Assembly (NCBI GenBank): GCA_002470275.1 | Contig: DKNY01000051.1 | Location: 12,510 to 38,604 of the forward strand | Length of the DNA: 26,095 nucleotides | Reading direction: 5' to 3' | Source of the DNA: Gammaproteobacteria bacterium UBA7376 | Lineage (GTDB): Bacteria; Pseudomonadota; Gammaproteobacteria; Pseudomonadales; Azotimanducaceae | In this document: piece by piece, positions 1 through 6,725 of the stretch | How positions within the stretch are numbered: position 1 is the first letter of the stretch | How the letters are laid out: each line of letters begins with the position of its first letter | Position numbers and translations under genes: made by a program | Notes under the pieces: generated by a model | What the model was told of the DNA's origin: nothing | The model's database searches: none | The model's input: the letters and a program-made list of their open reading frames with translations, nothing else

Positions 1-12
1 CTACCTATGTCA

Positions 13-65
13 GATATCGCTACCGCGTCAAACCTTTCATCCTGCAACGTTAATTGATATCGCTA
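13..65. repeat. Direct repeat GATATCGCTA upstream of the sulfatase
   Basis: The ten bases GATATCGCTA occur at 13-22 and again at 56-65, 43 bp apart start to start, about four helical turns. Both copies lie upstream of the sulfatase start at 186. Such spacing would suit a regulator binding one DNA face, but this is inference. The left edge of the window cuts off the context, so the copies could also lie in the end of an unseen gene. Confidence 0.3.
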
Positions 66-150
66 ACGACCAACACGCCCAAAGCCCATTATCCCTAACC
101 TGATTGGCGAGCCCATATACAGCTCTAGTGTAAAATAGCGCATTGGAAAG

Positions 151-156
151 TATACT
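151..156 (+). promoter_or_regulatory. Possible -10 element of the sulfatase promoter
   Basis: TATACT at 151-156 resembles a sigma-70 -10 hexamer and lies 30 bp before the sulfatase ATG. No convincing -35 hexamer sits 16-18 bp upstream, so an activator-dependent promoter is possible. A second -10-like string, TAAAAT, lies at 131-136. This is a weak call. Confidence 0.25.
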
Positions 157-185
157 TTGAGGTTTAATTCGGTACGGACACTTAG

Positions 186-1667
186 ATGAAACCCAATGTT
201 GTTGTCATCATGACAGATCAGCAGCGCGCTGATGTCTCGAAACGCGAAGGCTTTGCACTCGATACCACACCCTTTCTGGATAGTCTGGCCAGTCAGGGCT
301 CCTGGTTTGATCGCGCTTATACCACCATGCCTGCGTGCCTGCCGGCCCGAGTCTCCATGTTGACAGGTCGTTACCCCAGTACCACAAGGTCACGAACCAA
401 CCACAACAGGGACGATGCCTTTTACGAAAAAGACCTGTATGAGGTCATGCGTGAGCAGGGTTACAAGACCGCACTCTGTGGAAAGAATCACTCCCATATT
501 GATGCAGACCGAATGGACTATCAGTTTTCAATAGGGCACCACGGCGGGTTCGATGATAACCGGTCCGAGCAAGAAATTGCCTTCGATGAGTACCTGGCTA
601 GCCTGAAAATGCGCGTCCCCGCTGAACCATCACCCTATGGCGCGGAAGTGCAAAGCCCTTTTCGTGCGGTATCTGCGGCCACGGACTGGATTGACGGGCT
701 CGGCGCCGACGACCCCTTCTTTCTATGGCTATCCTTCCCGGAGCCCCACAATCCCTACCAGGTGCCTGAGCCTTATCACTCCATGTTCCCACTGGAAGAC
801 CTGCCACTGACGCTGTCCGATGAGTCAGCATTGGGAGCGAAGGGGTTCAAGTATCAATGGCTGCGTCAGATCGGCGAGACCGCCTTTTCGGATTATGGCG
901 AACAACTTATCCGTAGCCGTTCCAATTATTTCGGCATGCTTCGCCTGATCGATGATCAGGTCAAGCGCTTCGTTGAATATCTGGATGCAAAGAATCTGCG
1001 CGATGACACCATCGTGATATTCCTGTCGGACCACGGTGATTACGTCGGCGAATACGGATTGATGCGTAAGGGTGCCGAGTTACCCGAGGTGCTCTGCCGT
1101 ATTCCATTCTTCTTTGTCGGCCCCGGTATTCAGGAGTCAGACAAGCCCCATCCGGCACATATTACGATCGCGGATCTGATGCCGACGATTTGCGAAGCGA
1201 TCGGCGTGGCGCTTCCCGATGGAGTGCAGGGGCGTAGTCTATGGGCGCTGTTGACCGGAAAAGACTACCCTGAGGCAGAATTCGACAGCGCTTACATGGA
1301 ACATGGCTTTGGCGGATTGCATTACAGTGAAGATGATGACTTTGACCCCAACGAAGACGGCCTGCATCCAGGTATTGGGTTTGATGAACTCAACGGCTGC
1401 TCGCAAAGCGGCACCATGCGCGCCCTTCGTAAGGGTGACTGGAAACTGATTTTTGATATGCAGGAACGCGGACAACTCTACAACCTGGCGGACGATCCCG
1501 TTGAATTGGTAAACCTGTACGATCATCCGGACTACGCGGATGTGCAATCGAAGATGCTTGCCTCGTTACTCGGCTGGACGCTACGGGCCCAGGATCCATT
1601 GCCTCACCCGCGTCGTCGCTATAAATTCAAGTCAGATAAGCAAAACTACTGGTCTCCTTATCGTTAA
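186..1667 (+). CDS. Type I (formylglycine-dependent) sulfatase, probably cytoplasmic
   Basis: This 493-residue protein belongs to the alkaline-phosphatase-fold sulfatase family, which hydrolyses sulfate esters. The N-terminal strand carries the metal-binding Asp-Gln-Gln (residues 11-13). The activation motif C-x-P-x-R is present as CLPAR at residues 51-55, followed by LTGRYP, so Cys51 is expected to become formylglycine. A GK at 99-100 and the SDHGD segment at 281-285 match later active-site blocks. No signal peptide or membrane segment is visible, so the enzyme would act in the cytoplasm, perhaps on an imported small sulfate ester; choline-sulfatase-like enzymes are similar in this respect. 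No sulfatase-maturing enzyme, transporter or regulator is in the window. The ATG at 186 has only a weak ribosome-binding site. Family assignment is secure; the substrate is unknown. Confidence 0.9.
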   Translation: MKPNVVVIMTDQQRADVSKREGFALDTTPFLDSLASQGSWFDRAYTTMPACLPARVSMLTGRYPSTTRSRTNHNRDDAFYEKDLYEVMREQGYKTALCGKNHSHIDADRMDYQFSIGHHGGFDDNRSEQEIAFDEYLASLKMRVPAEPSPYGAEVQSPFRAVSAATDWIDGLGADDPFFLWLSFPEPHNPYQVPEPYHSMFPLEDLPLTLSDESALGAKGFKYQWLRQIGETAFSDYGEQLIRSRSNYFGMLRLIDDQVKRFVEYLDAKNLRDDTIVIFLSDHGDYVGEYGLMRKGAELPEVLCRIPFFFVGPGIQESDKPHPAHITIADLMPTICEAIGVALPDGVQGRSLWALLTGKDYPEAEFDSAYMEHGFGGLHYSEDDDFDPNEDGLHPGIGFDELNGCSQSGTMRALRKGDWKLIFDMQERGQLYNLADDPVELVNLYDHPDYADVQSKMLASLLGWTLRAQDPLPHPRRRYKFKSDKQNYWSPYR

Positions 1668-1958
1668 CAATAGACGCGATGCAAAAGCAGTAGGTGTCGC
1701 TTAGAGATAGGGTCAAATGGTGCTACAAGGCCTGACGATGTACAGGCAAAGGGCTTATCGTTTAAAGGGGCGGGGGCCGTGAAGCTAATATTCCTATCAT
1801 TATGTTCCCGCCGACTCACACCAGAGGCCCATTTTAAAAATAGCAGCAGGAAAGCTTTGGAAGTCTGTGTTTGCTAGTGTTCTCGAATTAAAAAGAGTAA
1901 AAATACAGTTAAATCAGCGGCTTACAAGCACCTGCATAGGCTTTCGCATCTGCCTATT
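1668..1958. other. Non-coding stretch between the sulfatase and the pseudogene
   Basis: I see no supportable gene here. A short hairpin (GCCTG at 1730-1734, CAGGC at 1743-1747, 8-nt loop) lacks a T-tract, so it is not a convincing terminator for the sulfatase. A minus-strand frame stays open between about 1664 and 1870 but has no credible start and ends on the sulfatase stop codon. Base composition becomes AT-richer from about 1840 rightward, marking the edge of the accessory patch. Confidence 0.5.
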
Positions 1959-1968
1959 TCAGGTTTGT
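1924..1968. repeat. Imperfect 45-nt inverted repeat at the end of the pseudogene
   Basis: Three paired blocks surround a 10-nt loop: ATAGGC (1936-1941) with GCCTAT (1952-1957), CCTG (1931-1934) with CAGG (1960-1963), and ACAA (1924-1927) with TTGT (1965-1968), separated by small asymmetric bulges. It straddles the last stop codon (1959-1961) of the minus-strand pseudogene. Neither strand has a clean U-run immediately after it. It could be a degenerate terminator or a recombination-type structure; the function is unknown. Confidence 0.35.
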
Positions 1969-2354
1969 GTATCTTCTTTTTCTTTAGTAAAGCGAAGCGC
2001 TAACCTTCCGGTTAGCATGTACTGCCCCCCTAGCGCTAGTAATGTAAACACAACAAGTGGGATGAACCAGTCATTGGTACAAGCAGGAACCAACGAATCA
2101 TCAAGGTCCCGCCAATCTATTACTTTAAAGTTTTGTTTTTATTGAGGTCTAGTATTGACGCCGTCTTGTACTACGAGTGGTCTCAAGGGAAAACCGAGAA
2201 TATTCCTTTCACTCGCAGCTAAACCGTCTGTATCAGTGACGCCGTCAATTGCTCCATCCCTTGAGGACTGTACAGCAAACTTCAATCTGTAACTCAGCGT
2301 CGGTACTTCAAATATATGGCCTTCAACACTCTGTTTGTAAGGAATGCTAACCTT
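1959..2354 (-). pseudogene. Broken reading frame: membrane-protein-like C-terminal remnant with an in-frame stop
   Basis: Directly after the VOC gene's stop, the same minus-strand frame stays open for 71 codons, meets TAA at 2139-2141, then continues for 59 more codons to TGA at 1959-1961. Both halves look like real protein. The first contains DGAIDGVTDTDG and ends near LRPLVVQDGVN. The second has an acidic stretch, a single hydrophobic segment (DWFIPLVVFTLLALGG) and a charged tail (RFTKEKEDTQT), typical of a membrane anchor. Neither half has a plausible ATG start, so the 5' part is missing. I infer a decayed gene whose front was lost where the VOC gene now sits and which then gained a nonsense codon. 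I do not recognise the family. Chance openness in AT-rich DNA remains possible. Confidence 0.4.
1999..2016. repeat. Perfect 7-bp-arm hairpin inside the pseudogene
   Basis: GCTAACC (1999-2005) and GGTTAGC (2010-2016) are perfect complements around a 4-nt loop. A wider pair, AGCGCTA (1996-2002) and TAGCGCT (2031-2037), offers an alternative fold. The 9-mer GCTAACCTT at 1999-2007 recurs in the same orientation at 2346-2354, exactly at the border between the VOC gene and the remnant. Confidence 0.45.
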
Positions 2355-2735
2355 TCACTCTTTTGTCATATCTTCAGCAAACACCAGTTTGTACCCATCA
2401 GGATCATAAACTGAAAATTCTCTCATTCCGTAAGAATGATGCTCTTCTATCTCCGAAATTTTGAGGCCCACATTTCCCCTCATGGAGGCATGGTATTTAT
2501 CTAGCCCTTGGCACCAAAAATAGGCGTCAATAGCGCCATGCTTCCCATTTGGCTGACACTTAATGCCATCTTGCTGAAAGAGCATCACCAGGTATCCATC
2601 TTTTTTCGGCATAGCAAAAGTGGGGGGCTCCCCCCATAAAGGTGGCATATCGAAATCTAGAGTCCCAACATAGAATTCTAGGGATTTCATAAGGTCGGTA
2701 ACAAAAAAATGGGGGGCGGAGGCTATAATTTTCAT
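2355..2735 (-). CDS. VOC-superfamily (glyoxalase/bleomycin-resistance fold) protein
   Basis: The 126-residue product has the length and pattern of a single vicinal-oxygen-chelate domain protein. It opens with the HFFVTDLMKSLEFY block (His9, then the helix where VOC proteins show their S-x-x-F-Y pattern) and ends with the REFSVYDPDGYKLVFAED block typical of the second beta-alpha-beta-beta-beta module. The family includes glyoxalases, dioxygenases and antibiotic-binding proteins; the substrate cannot be told from sequence. The ATG has a good ribosome-binding site (GGAG, 4 nt upstream) formed by the last codons and stop of the preceding 66-codon ORF, so the two are likely co-translated. The DNA is AT-richer than neighbouring housekeeping genes, suggesting acquired cargo. 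Confidence 0.8.
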   Translation of the reverse strand: MKIIASAPHFFVTDLMKSLEFYVGTLDFDMPPLWGEPPTFAMPKKDGYLVMLFQQDGIKCQPNGKHGAIDAYFWCQGLDKYHASMRGNVGLKISEIEEHHSYGMREFSVYDPDGYKLVFAEDMTKE

Positions 2736-2736
2736 T

Positions 2737-2937
2737 CTACTCCCACTCGAAAATTGCGTTGTCGCAAGCCCTTTGTTTATAGGGGCTACAGAGCGGACAA
2801 AAATAGTTTGTAACTGTTTTGTAACTCACTTTTCTTTTCTGCTTCGAAGCCTTCTCACCTTCACAGTCCATTTTCCAAGCACTTAGTGGGATAGCTGTTA
2901 CAAAGTTTGTAACTACTCGTCCTTTCCTTTTTGCCAT
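2737..2937 (-). CDS. Small Cys-containing basic ORF of unknown function
   Basis: This frame encodes 66 residues, rich in Lys and Arg at the start (MAKRKGR) and with a possible zinc-binding knuckle FCPLC followed by another Cys (residues 47, 50 and 58). I do not recognise it. It begins 20 bp after the kinase-like gene without a clear ribosome-binding site, and its stop is 1 bp from the VOC ATG. Its last codons read AIFEWE-stop, echoing the guaA C terminus (ATIEWE-stop). Short TTTGTAACT repeats run through it, so the segment may be partly a DNA site rather than purely a gene. It could be a real small protein, a fusion product at an insertion junction, or spurious. Confidence 0.35.
   Translation of the reverse strand: MAKRKGRVVTNFVTAIPLSAWKMDCEGEKASKQKRKVSYKTVTNYFCPLCSPYKQRACDNAIFEWE
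2807..2914. repeat. Three TTTGTAACT repeats with a 17-nt palindrome
   Basis: TTTGTAACT occurs at 2807-2815, 2818-2826 and 2906-2914. The first two are 11 bp apart, one helical turn. The third forms the right arm of the perfect palindrome GTTACAAAGTTTGTAAC at 2897-2913, with 8-bp arms around one G. The cluster lies inside the 66-codon ORF, where it partly encodes repeated Val-Thr-Asn. It resembles an operator or recombinase-site array, but no binding protein can be assigned. Confidence 0.5.
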
Positions 2938-2957
2938 ATCGATATTTTACGGATTCC

Positions 2958-3491
2958 CTACAACATGCTTCGAAGTTCAGTAGTAATAAAACTTTCTACT
3001 TCTCTCTTGTTGCGTAACCTAACAAACTTGATATGCGAGTATTCCTCTCTCGCAAAAAGTTCGGTGTACTTTTTTCGGTTTTTATGGAAAGTTCTCAGTG
3101 TCCACAGAATCATCGAGTCGCTAGTAAAAAAATGTTTCCATACTGTCTCCCTATTACCATGCCATAGCTCTTCCTTTGTAATACCTCTCAAAAAGCTTCG
3201 CTTAACAACTCTGTAAAGAACAATATGAAAGGGTAAGTCCAAATAAACCACCATCTGCACACGTTTCCATTTAATAGGGATAGTTCTTTTATAGTTGCCG
3301 TCCAAAATCCATCTATCAGACAACAGTGCTTTCTCTACTTTAGGAAAGAACTCTTCATCGGAAGATTCTTCCCAATTAGGTTTCCAATGCAATTCATCTA
3401 ATTGAACGTAAGGAACGCGATATTTTTGCGCAATACTTTTGGCAAACGCAGATTTACCGCTGCCTGAAGTTCCTACAACGTTAATTCTCAT
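2958..3491 (-). CDS. P-loop kinase-like NTPase (FlaR / 'topology modulation' family)
   Basis: The 177-residue product starts [14 protein letters not shown], giving a Walker A motif at residues 7-14. It continues with the family's [10 protein letters not shown] block, a W-I-L-D-G-N-Y block and a later LDLP strand, the pattern of small adenylate-kinase-fold proteins annotated as FlaR or DNA topology modulation proteins. Their biochemical role is unsettled; nucleotide or small-molecule phosphorylation is the usual inference. I chose the ATG at 3491 because it overlaps the guaA stop as ATGA, the usual arrangement for coupled translation; a GTG at 3497 is the alternative. The gene is AT-rich and lies where guaA normally ends its operon, so it is probably acquired and expressed from guaBA transcription. 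Confidence 0.75.
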   Translation of the reverse strand: MRINVVGTSGSGKSAFAKSIAQKYRVPYVQLDELHWKPNWEESSDEEFFPKVEKALLSDRWILDGNYKRTIPIKWKRVQMVVYLDLPFHIVLYRVVKRSFLRGITKEELWHGNRETVWKHFFTSDSMILWTLRTFHKNRKKYTELFAREEYSHIKFVRLRNKREVESFITTELRSML

Positions 3492-5071
3492 TCCCACTCA
3501 ATCGTTGCAGGCGGCTTACTTGAGACGTCATAAACCACTCGCGATACTGCGGCGATTTCATTAATAATGCGGTTTGAGACTCGTTCAATGAAAGCATAGG
3601 GCAAGTGGGCCCAGCGTGCCGTCATGAAATCCACTGTCTCCACTGCACGTAACGCGATCACGTGCTCGTAGCGGCGTGCATCGCCCACCACGCCTACGGA
3701 CTTAACCGGCAAATATACTGCGAAAGCCTGAGAGACTTGGTTGTATAGATTTGCTGCTCTAAGTTCATCAATAAAGATCGCATCAGCCTGGCGTAGCACC
3801 TCTGCATAGGCCGGCCTTACCTCTCCTAGAATGCGCACGCCAAGCCCGGGCCCCGGAAAGGGGTGTCTGTGGATCAGCGCTTCGGGCAAACCCAGGTGCA
3901 GGCCTATTTTGCGCACTTCGTCCTTAAAAAGCTCACGCAGGGGCTCAACCAAGCCCAGCTTCATGCGTTCGGGCAAGCCACCTACGTTGTGGTGGGATTT
4001 GATGACGTGGGCGTTGCCGTACTTTGATGCAGCAGATTCGATCACGTCAGGATAAATGGTGCCTTGGGCCAACCAGCCAACGTTCTCTAAAGCACCGGCT
4101 TCCCTATCAAAGACGTCAATAAAGGTATTGCCGATGATCTTACGTTTGGCCTCAGGGTCCTCTACGCCCGCCAAATGCTCTAAGAATTCCGCCACAGCGT
4201 CCACGACCACGATATCGAGCTTGCCGATTTGGCCCTGGGCCATGGCAGCAGCGAAGGCGTCCTGGACCTGTTGGCGCTCACCCTGACGCAACAAGCCGTT
4301 ATCGACAAAAATGCAGGTCAGCTTTGGGCCAATGGCGCGTGATAGCAGCGCAGCCACCACCGATGAATCCACTCCACCTGAGAGCCCGAGCACGACCTCA
4401 TCGGAACCCACCTGAGCGCGTACTTTAGCGATGGCATCATCGACAATGTTGGCCGGCGTCCATTGGCCCTGGCTGCCACAAATGTCGCGAACAAAGGTTT
4501 CGATTAGCTGCCCGCCCCTATCGGTATGGGTGACTTCCGGGTGGAACTGAACGCCAAAATATCCGTGTGCGCGATCCTCCATGGCGGCAATGGGCGCACT
4601 ATCCGAACTGGCTGTGCATTCAAAGCCCGGGGGCAGGCCCGTCACCTTATCGCCATGGCTCATCCATACGTTGGCGGTCTGATTTTCGGCCTGGGCAAAC
4701 AACGGTGCCAGCAGGGCACCCGGGGATTGGCTGATGAGCTGAGCATGTCCAAACTCACGACGGTTGGAGGAGGCCACGGCGCCCCCAAGCTGCGCCGCCA
4801 TGGCCTGCATCCCATAGCAAATACCCAACACCGGCACGTTCGCATCAAAAACACACTGGGGAATGCGCGGTGTATTGCCTGAGGTTACCGTCTCCGGCCC
4901 ACCGGAAAGAATGACGCCGGAGGGTGCAAATTCACGCAATACGGTGGCATCAATATCAAAGGGGTAAATTTCACAGTAAACACCCACCTCCCGCACGCGG
5001 CGGGCAATGAGCTGAGTATATTGGGAGCCAAAGTCGACAATTAGGATCGGTTGGCTATGTAGGTCTGTCAC
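3488..5071 (-). CDS. guaA: GMP synthase (glutamine-hydrolysing)
   Basis: GuaA converts XMP to GMP using ATP and glutamine in the cytoplasm. The N-terminal class I glutamine amidotransferase domain has the nucleophile in GICYGMQ (Cys85, numbered from the GTG start) with its His and Glu in FHPEV (His177, Glu179). The ATP-pyrophosphatase domain has the P-loop LSGGVDSS at 230-237. The dimerisation domain ends in the family-typical PPATIEWE. I chose GTG at 5071, giving 527 residues and near the usual length, because it follows AAGGGA at proper spacing and places [12 protein letters not shown] near the N terminus; a TTG 16 codons upstream is less likely. It follows guaB by 58 bp and is presumably co-transcribed. 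The stop overlaps the next gene by ATGA. Confidence 0.97.
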   Translation of the reverse strand: MTDLHSQPILIVDFGSQYTQLIARRVREVGVYCEIYPFDIDATVLREFAPSGVILSGGPETVTSGNTPRIPQCVFDANVPVLGICYGMQAMAAQLGGAVASSNRREFGHAQLISQSPGALLAPLFAQAENQTANVWMSHGDKVTGLPPGFECTASSDSAPIAAMEDRAHGYFGVQFHPEVTHTDRGGQLIETFVRDICGSQGQWTPANIVDDAIAKVRAQVGSDEVVLGLSGGVDSSVVAALLSRAIGPKLTCIFVDNGLLRQGERQQVQDAFAAAMAQGQIGKLDIVVVDAVAEFLEHLAGVEDPEAKRKIIGNTFIDVFDREAGALENVGWLAQGTIYPDVIESAASKYGNAHVIKSHHNVGGLPERMKLGLVEPLRELFKDEVRKIGLHLGLPEALIHRHPFPGPGLGVRILGEVRPAYAEVLRQADAIFIDELRAANLYNQVSQAFAVYLPVKSVGVVGDARRYEHVIALRAVETVDFMTARWAHLPYAFIERVSNRIINEIAAVSRVVYDVSSKPPATIEWE

Positions 5072-5129
5072 ATCTTCCCTTATCGGCTGTCGAGAGCCGC
5101 TGAGGCTCATGGATATCAATCTCAGCCCA

Positions 5130-6599
5130 CTAGCTCAGCGGATAGTTGGGAGGTTCCTTAGTAATCGAGACATCGTGAACATGAGATTCAACCATGCTGG
5201 CGGAACTTACCCGCACAAATTCGGGTTTCGAGCGCATAGTGGGCACGTCGTGGCTACCGGTATAGCCCATGGCGGCTCTCAGTCCGCCCATAAGCTGGTG
5301 GACGATTGGGCTGAGTGGGCCGCGATAGGCCACCCTGCCCTCTACGCCTTCGGGCACCAACTTGCGACCTTCCCCTTCGTTTTCTTGAAAGTACCGGTCG
5401 CTGGAACCGTTAGATTGGGACATGGCCCCCATGGAGCCCATACCACGATAGGACTTGTAGGTCCGGCCCTGGAATAGTTCAACCTCTCCAGGTGCTTCAT
5501 CTGTTCCTGCCAGCAGACTGCCGATCATCACGGCGCTGGCACCTGCGGCAATGGCCTTAGCGATATCTCCAGAATATCTGACGCCGCCATCGGCTGTGAT
5601 CGGAATGCCGGCGTCCTGAGCGGCCTTGCAGGCCCCCTCAATGGCGCTGATTTGCGGGACGCCCACCCCGGCAACGATACGCGTCGTGCAAATCGACCCT
5701 GGCCCGATACCCACCTTCACGCCGTCTGCGCCGGCTTCAATAAGCGCCCTGGCGCCCGCCTCGGTGGCCACATTGCCGCCAATGACGTCTATCGACGGAT
5801 ACGCTTTCTTAATGTGGCTGACGCGATCAAGCACGCCCTGGGTATGACCGTGAGCCGTGTCCACAACCAGCAGATCAACGCCTGCCTCAACCAGTGCGGC
5901 TACGCGTTCTTCGGTTTCCGCACTGGTACCCACGCTGGCACCGACCCGAAGTTGGCCCAGTTCGTCCTTGCAGGCCAAGGGAAAGGCCTGGGCCTTAACG
6001 ATATCCTTCACCGTAATCATCCCCGTCAGCTGGAAGGTATCGTCCACCAGCAGGACTTTCTCGATACGGTGCTCATGCAAGAGTCGCGTAATCTGATCAA
6101 AGTCTGTGCCTTCCCGCGCCGTCACCAGACGTTCCTTGGGTGTCATCACATCCCGAACCCGTACATTCATTCGTTGTTCAAAGCGCAGGTCGCGACTGGT
6201 GATAATCCCCTCCAGCCCAGACTCACTCACTACGGGGACGCCCGAGATACCGTTTTCCCGAGTCAGGGAATGTAGCTGCTCAATGGTCGCTCGGGGATCG
6301 ATGGTAACCGGATCGCGAATGATTCCTGACTCAAACTTTTTGACCGCCCGCACGGCCTTGGCCTGCTGATCTATCATCATGTTCTTGTGGACGATGCCGA
6401 TACCCCCTTCCTGAGCGATGGCAATGGCGAGCCGCGACTCGGTCACGGTATCCATGGCCGCAGAGACAATGGGTATGTTGAGCGCTATGTTGCGACTGAC
6501 ATGGGATGCCAGAGAGACCTGAGAAGGTAGAACGCTCGAATAGGCAGGCAGCAAGAGCACATCATCGAAGGTCAGGGCGTCATTGGTTATCCGTAACAT
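5130..6599 (-). CDS. guaB: Inosine-5'-monophosphate dehydrogenase
   Basis: GuaB oxidises IMP to XMP with NAD, the committed step to guanine nucleotides, and feeds GuaA encoded next. The 489-residue length matches bacterial IMPDH. The TIM-barrel opens with [13 protein letters not shown]. Two CBS regulatory domains lie at about residues 95-200. The catalytic loop [11 protein letters not shown] contains the nucleophilic Cys near residue 304, and the C-terminal part carries the flap and [11 protein letters not shown] phosphate-binding segment. The ATG at 6599 lies about 15 nt after the transcription start predicted from the promoter at 6621-6649, with GCGGGG as the nearest ribosome-binding-like sequence. 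xseA diverges from the same short intergenic region. Confidence 0.97.
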   Translation of the reverse strand: MLRITNDALTFDDVLLLPAYSSVLPSQVSLASHVSRNIALNIPIVSAAMDTVTESRLAIAIAQEGGIGIVHKNMMIDQQAKAVRAVKKFESGIIRDPVTIDPRATIEQLHSLTRENGISGVPVVSESGLEGIITSRDLRFEQRMNVRVRDVMTPKERLVTAREGTDFDQITRLLHEHRIEKVLLVDDTFQLTGMITVKDIVKAQAFPLACKDELGQLRVGASVGTSAETEERVAALVEAGVDLLVVDTAHGHTQGVLDRVSHIKKAYPSIDVIGGNVATEAGARALIEAGADGVKVGIGPGSICTTRIVAGVGVPQISAIEGACKAAQDAGIPITADGGVRYSGDIAKAIAAGASAVMIGSLLAGTDEAPGEVELFQGRTYKSYRGMGSMGAMSQSNGSSDRYFQENEGEGRKLVPEGVEGRVAYRGPLSPIVHQLMGGLRAAMGYTGSHDVPTMRSKPEFVRVSSASMVESHVHDVSITKEPPNYPLS

Positions 6600-6620
6600 T
6601 TAGAACCCCGCAAAAGATAG

Positions 6621-6649
6621 ATATTAGCGATGCGCCCTCGGGATGTAAA
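6621..6649 (-). promoter_or_regulatory. Sigma-70-like promoter of guaB-guaA
   Basis: Reading the minus strand, TTTACA (complement of 6644-6649) and TAATAT (complement of 6621-6626) are separated by exactly 17 bp. Both are close to consensus. The expected start site is near 6614, leaving a 15-nt leader before the guaB ATG. This promoter overlaps the upstream end of the longest xseA frame, which supports a later xseA start. Confidence 0.6.
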
Positions 6650-6725
6650 ATTTCGAGCACCATCTCATCATTCAGTCAGGCTTCTGGTAAGTTTGGCTCT
6701 GTCTAGACGATCATGGCAATTCATC

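Noticed and set aside
1664..1870. Minus-strand open frame of about 68 codons between the sulfatase and the pseudogene
   Set aside because: No ATG start, no ribosome-binding site, and it terminates on the sulfatase stop; openness could be chance.
1867..2145. Plus-strand 92-codon ORF
   Set aside because: Low-complexity Ser-rich translation antisense to the more protein-like minus-strand frame; no ribosome-binding site.
2965..3216. Plus-strand 83-codon ORF
   Set aside because: Shadow of the FlaR-like gene on the opposite strand.
1959..3491. Chromosomal integron cassette array
   Set aside because: VOC and FlaR-like genes in one orientation are typical cassette cargo, but the intergenic gaps are 1-20 bp, too short for attC sites, and no GTTRRRY/RYYYAAC pair or integrase is seen.
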